Below are positions 27,286 to 34,803 of a DNA stretch of 64,000 bases, piece after piece. Positions within the stretch are counted from its first letter, which is position 1. Each line of letters begins with the position of its first letter. The position numbers were made by a program, and so were the translations under genes. Location: NCBI GenBank assembly GCA_041674745.1, contig JBAYVD010000018.1, forward strand, positions 1 to 64,000. Direction: 5' to 3'. The notes beneath the pieces are model-generated. The model was given only the letters and a program-made list of their open reading frames with translations. It did not search any database and was not told the DNA's origin. The DNA comes from UBA2040 sp041674745. Lineage in GTDB: Bacteria > Bacteroidota > Bacteroidia > Flavobacteriales_D > Crocinitomicaceae.

Positions 27286-28293
27286 TTAAACCGTAAATTC
27301 CAAAATGGAAAGCTGATCGATTGAATCCAAATGCAGTTCATACTTTCCCGTTGCACAATCATACAATTTTAAATCCAACGCATATTTCCCTTCCTCAAGT
27401 TGAGTTTCGGTGGTACTGATAAATTGATTTGAGAGCGAGTCGAAGATGGATATTTTCAGGTAAATATTTTCTGTGGTTTGAACAAACAGACGACTCGAGA
27501 TTTCAACAGGATTCGGATGAATGAAAGCATTGAATTTTTTACCAGCGGTGTTCATTACTGCCGCCAATTTTTGAACATTTTTGTTGTCGATTGGCTTTTT
27601 GATTGGTTGAATGGGAAAGGAAGGTAAATAGCTAACATCAAAAGGGTTAGATGTAGCAACCAGAAATTCTACAAATTTGGATGTATCTTTTTTTTCGGGT
27701 GCGAAACCTCCGTAAACGACTTCCAATCCTTCAAGACTTAGCGTTATTGTCTTCCAATCGAATAAATTCATTCCACGATAATCGATAGGCGGTATACCTT
27801 GATATGTAATTTCATGTTCCCAAGGATAACCAACGATCGAGGTGATGGTAATATCATTTAAAGAAGGTTTTAACAGATTGGTGTCATTTTCAATTTCCGT
27901 TAAATCAGTCGTTATAGAATCCATTTCGTTTAAAAGCTGAGTCGTTTCAATCTGCAATTGATTCACCAATTCTTTGGAGGCTGTATTTTGACAACTGAAC
28001 AGGGTTAAACCAAAAACAGCTATCAAAGAAAATAGCCAAATCGCTTTGAAGGATTCCGCATCATTTTTCCATTGAAAAAAATCATCGTTGATTTGATTCA
28101 TTTGAAAATTTGTAATCCGCATGCACGTTCGCTGGTTGGGAGCGAATTCTTGCTGAAGCATCTTGCGTATTTCAAACGGTGTTTTGCCGGTGAAATCGAT
28201 TACCTCCAAAGCACAGGCTTGGCAAAACGCACCTTTTTCAGTAGGCGTCATTTTTAACCAATCTTCATTACAGGGTTCTTTTATGGATAACAC
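27286..28293 (-). CDS. Membrane-anchored protein with N-terminal cysteine motif
   Basis: A 335-residue protein starting at GTG 28293. The first 60 residues carry the Bacteroidota motif C-x2-DW-x2-M-x6-G-x-FC-x2-C-x4-DFT (PCNEDWLKMTPTEKGAFCQAC ending VIDFT, cut here for length), which looks like a small metal-binding domain facing the cytoplasm. A membrane helix follows at about 84-100 (AIWLFSLIAVFGLTLFS). The outer part ends in a beta-rich segment (IHPNPVEISSRLFV ... KYALDLKLYDCATGKYELHL) that resembles a T9SS sorting domain but lacks the usual basic end. Function unknown. Confidence 0.7.
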   Translation of the reverse strand: MLSIKEPCNEDWLKMTPTEKGAFCQACALEVIDFTGKTPFEIRKMLQQEFAPNQRTCMRITNFQMNQINDDFFQWKNDAESFKAIWLFSLIAVFGLTLFSCQNTASKELVNQLQIETTQLLNEMDSITTDLTEIENDTNLLKPSLNDITITSIVGYPWEHEITYQGIPPIDYRGMNLFDWKTITLSLEGLEVVYGGFAPEKKDTSKFVEFLVATSNPFDVSYLPSFPIQPIKKPIDNKNVQKLAAVMNTAGKKFNAFIHPNPVEISSRLFVQTTENIYLKISIFDSLSNQFISTTETQLEEGKYALDLKLYDCATGKYELHLDSIDQLSILEFTV

Positions 28294-28393
28294 AATTGGG
28301 ATTCTATAGTCAGTAGACGAAAACTTTGTGCAGTGTGTTGCTTCCTTTTTTAATTAATCTATCGAGGCATTTATGATTTCTCGTCGTCTAACT

Positions 28394-28424
28394 TTTGGTA
28401 GGTAATAACATTCGATTAACTTTG
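28394..28424 (+). promoter_or_regulatory. Promoter of the VTC-DUF4956 pair
   Basis: TTTG (28394-28397), exactly 19 bases, then TAACTTTG (28417-28424): a full consensus match. Only 7 bases separate it from the ATG at 28432, so the transcript is probably leaderless or nearly so. Confidence 0.85.
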
Positions 28425-28431
28425 GTGCAAT

Positions 28432-29196
28432 ATGCAGTTTCATAATTCTCTACTTCTTAATTTTCCGTCTATTGGGTTGAATGAAATCGACCAGGTGAAA
28501 TTGATGGATCGGGTGGATACGAAATATGCGTTTACGGTTGAAAATTTGAATTTAATTCTTCCGAAACTGACCCAAGAATATTCTATTTTGGAAATAGATG
28601 GCGTGCGATTGCCTACTTATAAAAGCCTATATTTTGACGATGATAAATTCACATTTTATGCGGATCATCACAAAGGAAAAAGCAGTCGTTTCAAGGTGCG
28701 CATTCGAAATTATGTGGAAAGTGGCTTGTTTTTTTTGGAAATCAAACACAAGTGGAAAGGCCGCGTAAAGAAAAGACGGATGCGGGTGGACGGTTTTCAA
28801 AAATCCATGGAAAATGAGCACAAAACCTTCGTGGAGAAATACATTCCTCATTTGAAAGAAATTGCCCCAACACTGTTGAACGAATACAATCGAATCACGC
28901 TGGTCAATATTGAGCGACAAGAACGTTTAACGCTCGATTTCAATCTAAAATTTGAATGGACCGACAAACGAAAAGATTTTGATTCGTTGGTAATAGCGGA
29001 ATTAAAACAACCTCGTTTGGACCGGAATTCATTTTTTAACGTAACAATGCGTAAAATGGGCATACGACCTTATCGATTGAGCAAATACTGTATCGGTACA
29101 CTTGAATTGTACAATGAAAAAGAAGTGAAGCATAATTTTTTTAAAGAAAAACTCTTAAAACTTGAGAAGATAAATGAAGGATCAAATAAACAATAG
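28432..29196 (+). CDS. VTC-domain polyphosphate polymerase-like protein
   Basis: A 254-residue protein of the VTC family (the catalytic tunnel domain of yeast Vtc4, which makes polyphosphate from ATP). Typical segments are LMDRVDTKYAFTVENL, YKSLYFDDDKFTFYADHHKGKSSRFKVRIRNY and FLEIKHKWKGRVKKRRMRV; the lysines and arginines on alternating strands line the phosphate tunnel, and the C-terminal RLSKYCIGTLELYN closes the fold. It overlaps the next gene by 23 bases. Bacterial members are usually next to a DUF4956 membrane protein, as here. Actual polymerase activity is inferred. Confidence 0.88.
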   Translation: MQFHNSLLLNFPSIGLNEIDQVKLMDRVDTKYAFTVENLNLILPKLTQEYSILEIDGVRLPTYKSLYFDDDKFTFYADHHKGKSSRFKVRIRNYVESGLFFLEIKHKWKGRVKKRRMRVDGFQKSMENEHKTFVEKYIPHLKEIAPTLLNEYNRITLVNIERQERLTLDFNLKFEWTDKRKDFDSLVIAELKQPRLDRNSFFNVTMRKMGIRPYRLSKYCIGTLELYNEKEVKHNFFKEKLLKLEKINEGSNKQ

Positions 29197-29854
29197 TAGC
29201 ATCCAATTTTTTGATTGGGTGTTAGTCGACAAGGATATCTATACTTTTTTGTTTCGCTTGGCCATGAATTTGGTTTTTTTAACCATTGTCATTCGTTATT
29301 TGTATTACCCAAAAACCAAAAGAAAAGATTATCTCTTTACCTATTATTTGATTGGGATGATTACCTTTTTTATCTGTTTCTCTTTGAAAAAATTAGACAT
29401 TGATACGGGTATGGGATTGGGTTTGTTTGCTATTTTTGGCATTATCCGTTATCGCACAGGTACAGTCGATATCAAGGAAATGACGTATTTATTCCTGGTG
29501 ATTGGTTTATCGGTTATCAATTCCATGGCGAGCAATAAAATATCAATCACAGAAATGATGATTATCAACGGATCGATTATTGGCATAACGGCCGGATTGG
29601 AATATCTCTGGTTACTCAAACACGAAACGAGAAAAACGATTATCTACGAGCGTATTGACCTTATAAAGCCAGAAAATTACAATGAAATGTTGGCCGACTT
29701 GAAAGCGAGAACGGGTTTAGAAATCAACCGATTTGAAGTAGGGAAAATTAATTTCTTACGCGATGTGGCGCAGGTGATGATTTACTACTACGAAGACGAT
29801 CAGACCTTCTCTGATTATTCGGCGCAATCTTCCGACAACTTCTCGGCTGATTAA
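29174..29854 (+). CDS. DUF4956-family membrane protein
   Basis: A 226-residue inner-membrane protein with about four membrane helices in the first 150 residues (MNLVFLTIVIRYLYYP, LFTYYLIGMITFFICFSL, MGLGLFAIFGIIRYRTGTVDIKEMTYLF, INGSIIGITAGLEYLWLL). A soluble C-terminal domain of about 75 residues follows. The strongly conserved IRYRTGT stretch is the family hallmark. It is translationally coupled to the VTC gene; a joint role in making or moving polyphosphate at the membrane is inferred from that pairing. Confidence 0.85.
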   Translation: MKDQINNSSIQFFDWVLVDKDIYTFLFRLAMNLVFLTIVIRYLYYPKTKRKDYLFTYYLIGMITFFICFSLKKLDIDTGMGLGLFAIFGIIRYRTGTVDIKEMTYLFLVIGLSVINSMASNKISITEMMIINGSIIGITAGLEYLWLLKHETRKTIIYERIDLIKPENYNEMLADLKARTGLEINRFEVGKINFLRDVAQVMIYYYEDDQTFSDYSAQSSDNFSAD

Positions 29855-30767
29855 AGACAGCCACAGCCGAACAGATCCAGTTCGCTGTTCCAGAGTGTTA
29901 CCAATTTTCCGTCTTTCCGTTTATACACCAAGGAGCGAGATGGCGCTTTCAATTGGTCGTTGATAGGCCAAGAATCCGCATAGGTAAAAAACAGATTTCC
30001 GCAACCTTTCAGCTTGGCAAATGCCACTTGATCTTGGTAATTAATAGGACAATCCAAACAGTTTTCCAATAATTGTATTTTAAAATCCTTAGAAATTTCA
30101 GGCCATTTTCCGAAGTCTAAATCCAATGCAAATGGACTTCCGAACACGATTTTTTCCTTTTGATTGTCGGGTGTCTGGTCGAAATTATATTGGAAATAGG
30201 AGAGGCATTCGTCACCTAAATAACACATTTCCGTTATGGTTGATTTAACTCTTCTGGAGGTAGAATACCAATAAAAAGTCGGTTTAGATTCTGGATACAA
30301 TTCATTCCAAGTTTTTGGGAAAGAAACTAAAAGTCCCATACTATCGATACTTTGGTAACCAAAATCTTTTCGCAATAGTTGATCTTCTTTGGATAAATCT
30401 TCCCATTGTCCATTGACTTCTTTTTGGACAGCATACCCCAAAATACCCATTTGATCTTTTTTCAATCGATGAATTGGAAAAAGGGGATTTTCAAATGTCA
30501 AAGGAATAGAATCTTTGGAAGGTGGATTTTTTAGGCTCTTTAAAAGCGATTGTAGCAAAAGCTTGTTACCGGCCTTTAACTCTTTGTTTTCGTTTAAAAT
30601 TTCTTCTAAATACAAAATCTTCGCACTATCATTTGGATTGTAAAGTGCCCAAAAGTCTTCACATTCGTAGACCACCGAAGCAGTTTCTTTTTCGGGGAGC
30701 GAAGTTTCTTTCTGTTCACGATCACCACAAGCTGCAGTTACCAAACCAAACGAAAGCCAAAAAATAA
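29851..30767 (-). pseudogene. Lipoprotein gene, main part, split by the IS element
   Basis: This frame encodes about 300 residues of an acidic, periplasmic-type protein (VVYECEDFWALYNPND to the C-terminal cysteines LFGCGCL) preceded by the end of a lipoprotein signal (FWLSFGLVTAAC-GD). Its first codons are missing: the IS1595-like element starts at 30768. A reading from TTG 30744 (MVTAAC) has no usable signal peptide, and the frame meets a stop inside the inverted repeat. The missing codons are at 32268-32289. Expression of a lipidated product is not expected. Its stop overlaps the end of the convergent DUF4956 gene by 4 bases. No named family recognised. Confidence 0.85.
30760..30767. repeat. 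Left target-site duplication of the IS element
   Basis: AAAAATAA lies directly outside the left inverted repeat and matches the eight bases outside the right one (32260-32267). Confidence 0.9.
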
Positions 30768-30791
30768 CGCACTTATCCCTAAGATTATTTT
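30768..30791 (+). repeat. Left terminal inverted repeat
   Basis: 24 bases identical to the reverse complement of 32236-32259. The reading frame of the interrupted lipoprotein meets a TAA just inside it. Confidence 0.92.
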
Positions 30792-30818
30792 AACTATATT
30801 TGATTTTCATTTTAGACT

Positions 30819-31055
30819 ATGGCTAAACAAGAAGCAGAAGAAAAAAAATCCCAAACAGGAATAAATTTAAACGACATTTATATTTTGATGGATAATAATA
30901 AAAAGTATCGTGTAGATGATATAAGTATTCAACCAAACACTGATGACGTTCTTTCATACCATTTAAGGATTGGTATCATAGAATTACACGGAACAAGTGC
31001 GTTTTCAGAAGAACTTAGTGTTTTTCTCAACCATTTTTCAAAGCAAAATTTCTAA
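30819..31055 (+). CDS. Small passenger ORF of the IS element (78 residues)
   Basis: A plus-strand frame inside the element, opposite in direction to the transposase, coding MAKQEAEEKKSQTGINLNDI and a short alpha/beta body (YRVDDISIQPNTDDVLSYHLRIGIIELHG). A TATATTTG box at 30795-30802, just inside the left inverted repeat, could promote it, with the ATG 16 bases on. Its end overlaps the end of the minus-strand passenger ORF by 29 bases. No family is recognised; whether it helps transposition or is accessory cargo is unknown. Confidence 0.6.
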   Translation: MAKQEAEEKKSQTGINLNDIYILMDNNKKYRVDDISIQPNTDDVLSYHLRIGIIELHGTSAFSEELSVFLNHFSKQNF

Positions 31056-31248
31056 GACTTTCACCTTCAATTGTTGGACTATTAATTCGCCAACATCCAC
31101 CTATACAAGTTAGGTTTATACCTACAATTACTCCCGTACCTGCATATCTATCTAAAAAATCATGTATTGGCTCTACCGATTTGGCGAAACCTTCTCTTAA
31201 TTCTTTTTCTGCTTTCAGAAATAATTCTGATTCATTTTTACTTCCCAT
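31027..31248 (-). CDS. Small passenger ORF coupled to the transposase (73 residues)
   Basis: It begins at ATG 31248, overlapping the last 11 bases of the transposase gene, so translation is probably coupled. The product, MGSKNESELFLKAEKELREGF then KSVEPIHDFLDRYAGTGVIVGINLTCIGGCWRINSP, starts with an amphipathic helix and has a glycine-rich part with two cysteines. No known domain is recognised. Confidence 0.6.
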   Translation of the reverse strand: MGSKNESELFLKAEKELREGFAKSVEPIHDFLDRYAGTGVIVGINLTCIGGCWRINSPTIEGESLRNFALKNG

Positions 31249-32203
31249 AACTTATCTCCTTTACTTGATTACTTGTTTTAGCCTTGTAATACTCCAATTC
31301 TTTCTCTTGGAATAAGGCGTTTTTCAGGAATTTTTCAAGTTCGTTTCCGCGGAAATTTCTATTGTTAAATTTCCATTCGAACTCAATCAAATACAACGGC
31401 AAATACTTCTTACTTACTGCCTTGTAACTTCCTTTTATTCCGTTTTTCACATACGACCAAAAACCTTCAATCGTATTTATGTGAACAACACCTTTACTAA
31501 ATTCTTTGCTGTGATTAACCGTCAATCGGTCAATGTACGTTTCCAATTCATTGTATGATTTGAATCCATCAGTGATGAGAATAGAGTTGTCTTGCTTCGC
31601 ATTTTCCTTTAGCATTGTCAAAAGATTCCGTTTCGAAAGCTTTTCAATCACTTTCGTTTTCACATTGCCTTTGCGTTGCACCATTCCAACGACCGAAACC
31701 TTATTTGTACCTCTACCGCGTTTATTTGTAGCCGTTGAAATAGACGGTTCATTATCGGGAATTTTCTTGTTTTTTTTGCGTGCCTTACCGCCAAAATAGC
31801 TTTCATCCATTTCAATCATTCCATTCAATTGCGATTCAGGCATAAGCATTCCAATACGAACACGCATACAAGCGTAGTATGCAGTTTTGTAAGTCATGCC
31901 TAAATTTCTTTCGATTTCCTTGGCAGAAACCCCCGATTTCGCATTTAGCATAATCCCAATTAGCAGAAACCAATTTGGTAATGGTAGCAACGTTCCCTCA
32001 AAAATAGTGTCAGTAAATATCGAAAATTGCGTTTTACAATCTTTGCAAATGTACCGTTCTGATTGACTTTCAACCACCCGTACCTCCTTACTCGCACAAC
32101 TTGTGCAGGTTACAGTTTTACCCCAGCGCAATTTCTTCAATAAAACCAAGCATTTTGCCTGAGTATTATAATTCTTATGCAGTTCTATTAAATTTACTCC
32201 CAT
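31238..32203 (-). CDS. IS1595-family (ISXO2-like) transposase
   Basis: A 321-residue transposase from ATG 32203. An N-terminal zinc ribbon (CTSCASKEVRVVESQSERYICKDC, four cysteines, cited in two parts) precedes a helix-turn-helix-like stretch (NAKSGVSAKEIERNLGMTYKTAYY). The DDE-type catalytic core follows: IEMDESYFGGK (first Asp), ILITDGFKSYNEL (second Asp), HINTIEGFWSYVKNGIKG (Asn/Glu position). All are intact, so the enzyme should be functional. It is the only mobile-element gene in the window. Confidence 0.95.
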   Translation of the reverse strand: MGVNLIELHKNYNTQAKCLVLLKKLRWGKTVTCTSCASKEVRVVESQSERYICKDCKTQFSIFTDTIFEGTLLPLPNWFLLIGIMLNAKSGVSAKEIERNLGMTYKTAYYACMRVRIGMLMPESQLNGMIEMDESYFGGKARKKNKKIPDNEPSISTATNKRGRGTNKVSVVGMVQRKGNVKTKVIEKLSKRNLLTMLKENAKQDNSILITDGFKSYNELETYIDRLTVNHSKEFSKGVVHINTIEGFWSYVKNGIKGSYKAVSKKYLPLYLIEFEWKFNNRNFRGNELEKFLKNALFQEKELEYYKAKTSNQVKEISYGK

Positions 32204-32235
32204 TGCCAATGTTTTGTTATGTTTGCCTTAAATTA

Positions 32236-32259
32236 AAAATAATCTTAGGGATAAGTGCG
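32236..32259 (-). repeat. Right terminal inverted repeat
   Basis: Reverse complement of the left end; one extra T follows the matching block on this side. Confidence 0.92.
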
Positions 32260-32267
32260 AAAAATAA
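32260..32267. repeat. Right target-site duplication of the IS element
   Basis: AAAAATAA, identical to 30760-30767. Confidence 0.9.
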
Positions 32268-32289
32268 TATAGGCGGAGTATTTCTTCAT
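32268..32289 (-). pseudogene. Detached 5' end of the interrupted lipoprotein gene
   Basis: On the minus strand ATG AAG AAA TAC TCC GCC TAT A runs into the target duplication. Joined across it to 30759 and lower, the frame reads MKKYSAYIIFWLSFGLVTAAC, a complete lipoprotein signal peptide. This is the strongest evidence that the element split a working gene. Confidence 0.9.
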
Positions 32290-32360
32290 AGTGTTGCAGA
32301 TAACATTAGTATTCAGTTGGTTAAAATTAGAAAAAGATTCAACTTGAGCAAGTAGGGACA

Positions 32361-32404
32361 AAAAAAAACGTTTCAACTGATTTCACTCAGAAGAAACGTT
32401 TTTG
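32361..32404 (-). terminator. Rho-independent terminator of sucD
   Basis: Arms AACGTTTC and GAAACGTT (about 32367-32374 and 32393-32400), extended by an inner CTGA/TCAG pair, are flanked by A and T runs. It follows the sucD stop on the minus strand and could also act on the plus strand. Confidence 0.88.
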
Positions 32405-32421
32405 ATAATTTTATCGTTGAA

Positions 32422-33300
32422 TTAAGCGATTACGCCCAAAACTTCTTTCATTTTTTGACCAATGTGTGCTGGAGAATCTACTACGTGGATTCCACACTCG
32501 CGCATGATGCGTTTTTTCGCTTCAGCGGTATCATCATCACCACCAACAATTGCACCTGCGTGACCCATTGTTCGTCCTTTTGGAGCCGTTTCACCAGCGA
32601 TGAACCCAACTACTGGTTTCGTTCCGTTTTCTTTGATCCAACGAGCAGCAATTGCTTCCAAGTTACCACCGATTTCACCGATCATAACGATTCCTTCTGT
32701 TTCTGGGTCGTTCATCAACAATTCAACCGCTTCTTTGGTTGTTGTTCCAATGATTGGATCTCCACCAATTCCGATCGCTGTTGAGATACCCAATCCAGCT
32801 TTTGAAACTTGATCTGCTGCTTCGTATGTCAACGTTCCTGATTTAGAAACGATACCAATTTTTCCTGTTTTGAACACGAAGCCTGGCATGATTCCTACTT
32901 TCGCTTGTCCTGCTGTGATGACGCCTGGGCAATTTGGTCCTATCAAACGTGTATCGTAAGCTTTAATATATTCTTTCGCGTTCACCATGTCGGCAACTGG
33001 AATTCCTTCTGTAATACAAACAATCACTTTAATTCCTGCTTCAGCAGCTTCCATGATTGCATCTGCAGCAAATGCCGGCGGAACAAAAATAATCGAAACA
33101 TCCGCACCTGTTTTGCTTACAGCTTCAGCAACTGTATTGAAAACTGGGCGATCCAAATGAGAAGAACCTCCTTTTCCAGGGGTAACTCCACCAACTACAT
33201 TGGTGCCAAATTCAATCATTTGTCCTGCGTGGAAAGTACCTTCACTACCAGTAAAGCCTTGTACAATTACTTTAGAATCTTTGTTAACGAGTACGCTCAT
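32422..33300 (-). CDS. sucD: Succinate--CoA ligase, alpha subunit
   Basis: A 292-residue TCA-cycle enzyme subunit that with SucC turns succinyl-CoA into succinate with formation of ATP or GTP. It opens with VNKDSKVIVQGFTGSEGTFHAGQM, the CoA-binding Rossmann fold, and has VVGGVTPGKGG, GPNCPGVITAGQAKVGIMPG and GIVSKSGTLTYEA. The phosphorylated histidine lies in TMGHAGAIVGG (about H247). The full length is normal. sucC is not in the window; the gene has its own promoter and terminator. Confidence 0.97.
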   Translation of the reverse strand: MSVLVNKDSKVIVQGFTGSEGTFHAGQMIEFGTNVVGGVTPGKGGSSHLDRPVFNTVAEAVSKTGADVSIIFVPPAFAADAIMEAAEAGIKVIVCITEGIPVADMVNAKEYIKAYDTRLIGPNCPGVITAGQAKVGIMPGFVFKTGKIGIVSKSGTLTYEAADQVSKAGLGISTAIGIGGDPIIGTTTKEAVELLMNDPETEGIVMIGEIGGNLEAIAARWIKENGTKPVVGFIAGETAPKGRTMGHAGAIVGGDDDTAEAKKRIMRECGIHVVDSPAHIGQKMKEVLGVIA

Positions 33301-33332
33301 TTTTGTTGATTTTTCTTGTTTTTATTCGGGGT

Positions 33333-33364
33333 CAAAAGTAAAGTTTTGAAACCGTTATGGCAAG
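33333..33364 (-). promoter_or_regulatory. Promoter of sucD
   Basis: Minus-strand CTTG (33364-33361), 20 bases, TACTTTTG (33340-33333), 32 bases before the sucD ATG. Confidence 0.65.
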
Positions 33365-33394
33365 TATTTTAAGATAAATATTCTGGTTGGCTAT

Positions 33395-33847
33395 TTACAA
33401 AGTTTGCATCACTTTGATTTCAAAAAATAAACAGCTGTTTTCTGGAATTTCTCCATAAGCATTGGAGCCGTATCCCATTTGCGGTGGTGTCACGATTAAA
33501 AAGACACTTCCTGAATTTTTCCCAACTAAAACTTCTTTCCATGCCGGAATTAAATTTTTTAATTTGAATTGCACTGGCGAGTTTTGTTCATCAAAAACGA
33601 CTCCATTGAGTAATTTTCCTTTGTACATGACCCGAATATCGTCTGTGTATCGAATGGGTTTTCCTTTTCCTTTGATTTCTACTTTGTAATAGACACCTGA
33701 GCTCGATTTTTTAAGTTGGAGGTTTTCTTTTAGAATGAATTTTTGAATTTTTTCGTCAAAAACTTTTTTTTCATTTTTACTATAGCCTTTGCAAGCTGAA
33801 AGTAGAAAGAAAGAAAGGGCGAAAAAAAGGAATTTTAGTTTGAACAT
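33395..33847 (-). CDS. FKBP-type peptidyl-prolyl isomerase, lipoprotein
   Basis: A 150-residue protein from ATG 33847, with the lipoprotein signal MFKLKFLFFALSFFLLSAC (Cys 19). The FKBP domain (about 60-150) is seen in DDIRVMYKGKLLNGVVFDEQ, LIPAWKEVLVGKNSGSVFLIVTPPQMGYGS and IPENSCLFFEIKVM; FKBP active-site positions such as the Y of MYKGKL, the F of VVFDE and the IP of EIPENS are kept. It catalyses proline isomerisation in folding of envelope proteins. I rejected the longer start at 33901 because a TATCTTTG box lies at 33888-33881, within it. Confidence 0.9.
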   Translation of the reverse strand: MFKLKFLFFALSFFLLSACKGYSKNEKKVFDEKIQKFILKENLQLKKSSSGVYYKVEIKGKGKPIRYTDDIRVMYKGKLLNGVVFDEQNSPVQFKLKNLIPAWKEVLVGKNSGSVFLIVTPPQMGYGSNAYGEIPENSCLFFEIKVMQTL

Positions 33848-33880
33848 GGTTGCAATGAATTTTGAACATTTTACACCTTT

Positions 33881-33888
33881 CAAAGATA
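33881..33888 (-). promoter_or_regulatory. Candidate -7 box (TATCTTTG) of the FKBP gene
   Basis: It matches TAnnTTTG on the minus strand, 33 bases before the ATG at 33847. The -33 partner is not clear. Confidence 0.55.
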
Positions 33889-33912
33889 GTTCAAAGTTCA
33901 CGAAAAGTGTTG

Positions 33913-34803
33913 CTATTTTAGCTTTATTTGAACGCGAGTAACCGTGTATCCAGCTTCCTTAAAAAGATTTAAAAGTCCCTTCTGACCAGCAAGATGGCCA
34001 GCGCCAACGGCTATAAAGACCGATTTGTCTTTTAATTCAGTAGACAAATAATGCATCCATTTTTCATTTCTCCCTGACAGCAAGGTTTTGTCATAGAAGG
34101 CCATGACATCGGTATTGCCGCTATCAAAAGAAGACATATCTGAAAGTTGTTGATTCAAATAGAGTGTTTGAAATTTATTCCATTCTTTTTTTAAATCACT
34201 CGTATCACGAACTACTTGCATCATCATTTCGGCTTTCAATTCGTCAGACAAATCATCAAAAAAGCTCAATTGTTCCTGCATCGTTTCCAGGCCATGAATA
34301 GGAATACCTTTTTCCATCGCCAGATGATTGATATTGACGTCATAGCTTTCACTATTCATCACCAACGAAGTATACGGCAATTGCAGAAAGAATATGGGTT
34401 TGAATTTTCCCATTGTTTTTTCAAAATTGGCAGAATCCAAGCCAAATTTCTGCTCGATGTACTGGTACAATGAATCTTTTTGAGCTGGATTCAAGATGTC
34501 CGTCATACGTCCGCTTTTCAGCATGAGCATTTCCAAGGCCATTCTTTGGTCGTCCAAATCGGCAATTTCCATGACCAACAAATCTGATTTTTCTAGTTGT
34601 TTGGAGACTGTTTTTGGCAAATTGTATCGATCCTTTTCAATCAAGTGAATCGTACCAAAAATATAACTGCTTTGTTTTGAATTTGGAGGAGTAATTTTCC
34701 AATAAACACCTCCTTCTGCTTTTAAAGTTGTTTCATTTCCCTGCGCCTGAACAAAGGAGATTAGAAAGGTTCCAAAGTAGAAAAAGAAGTGTTTTGACAT
34801 CAT
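33913..34803 (-). CDS. TraB/GumN family protein
   Basis: A 296-residue secreted protein (signal peptide MMSKHFFFYFGTFLISFVQA). It has the TraB/GumN features: WKITPPNSKQSSYIFGTIHLIEKDRY near the N-terminus (the GT-x-H motif), LLVMEIADLDD in the middle, and VFIAVGAGHLAGQKGLLNLFKEAGYTV at the end (GxxH motif). Some members act as peptidases; the two conserved histidines and the glutamate are here. Its start overlaps the end of the methyltransferase gene by 4 bases, so they form an operon. Confidence 0.87.
   Translation of the reverse strand: MMSKHFFFYFGTFLISFVQAQGNETTLKAEGGVYWKITPPNSKQSSYIFGTIHLIEKDRYNLPKTVSKQLEKSDLLVMEIADLDDQRMALEMLMLKSGRMTDILNPAQKDSLYQYIEQKFGLDSANFEKTMGKFKPIFFLQLPYTSLVMNSESYDVNINHLAMEKGIPIHGLETMQEQLSFFDDLSDELKAEMMMQVVRDTSDLKKEWNKFQTLYLNQQLSDMSSFDSGNTDVMAFYDKTLLSGRNEKWMHYLSTELKDKSVFIAVGAGHLAGQKGLLNLFKEAGYTVTRVQIKLK

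Larger units (their letters stand above)
30768..32259 (-). mobile_element. Complete IS1595-like insertion sequence (1492 bp)
   Basis: The ends are inverted repeats with 24 identical bases: 30768-30791 (starting CGCACTTATCCCTAAGATTA) and 32236-32259 in reverse complement. Direct 8-bp repeats flank it, the duplication size known for the IS1595 family. It contains the transposase gene (minus) and two small ORFs at its left end. All terminal features are intact, so it is likely recent and possibly active. Confidence 0.95.

Noticed and set aside
32101..32355. 84-codon plus-strand frame across the right end of the IS
   Set aside because: It crosses the boundary of the insertion and is antisense to the transposase start; not a real gene.
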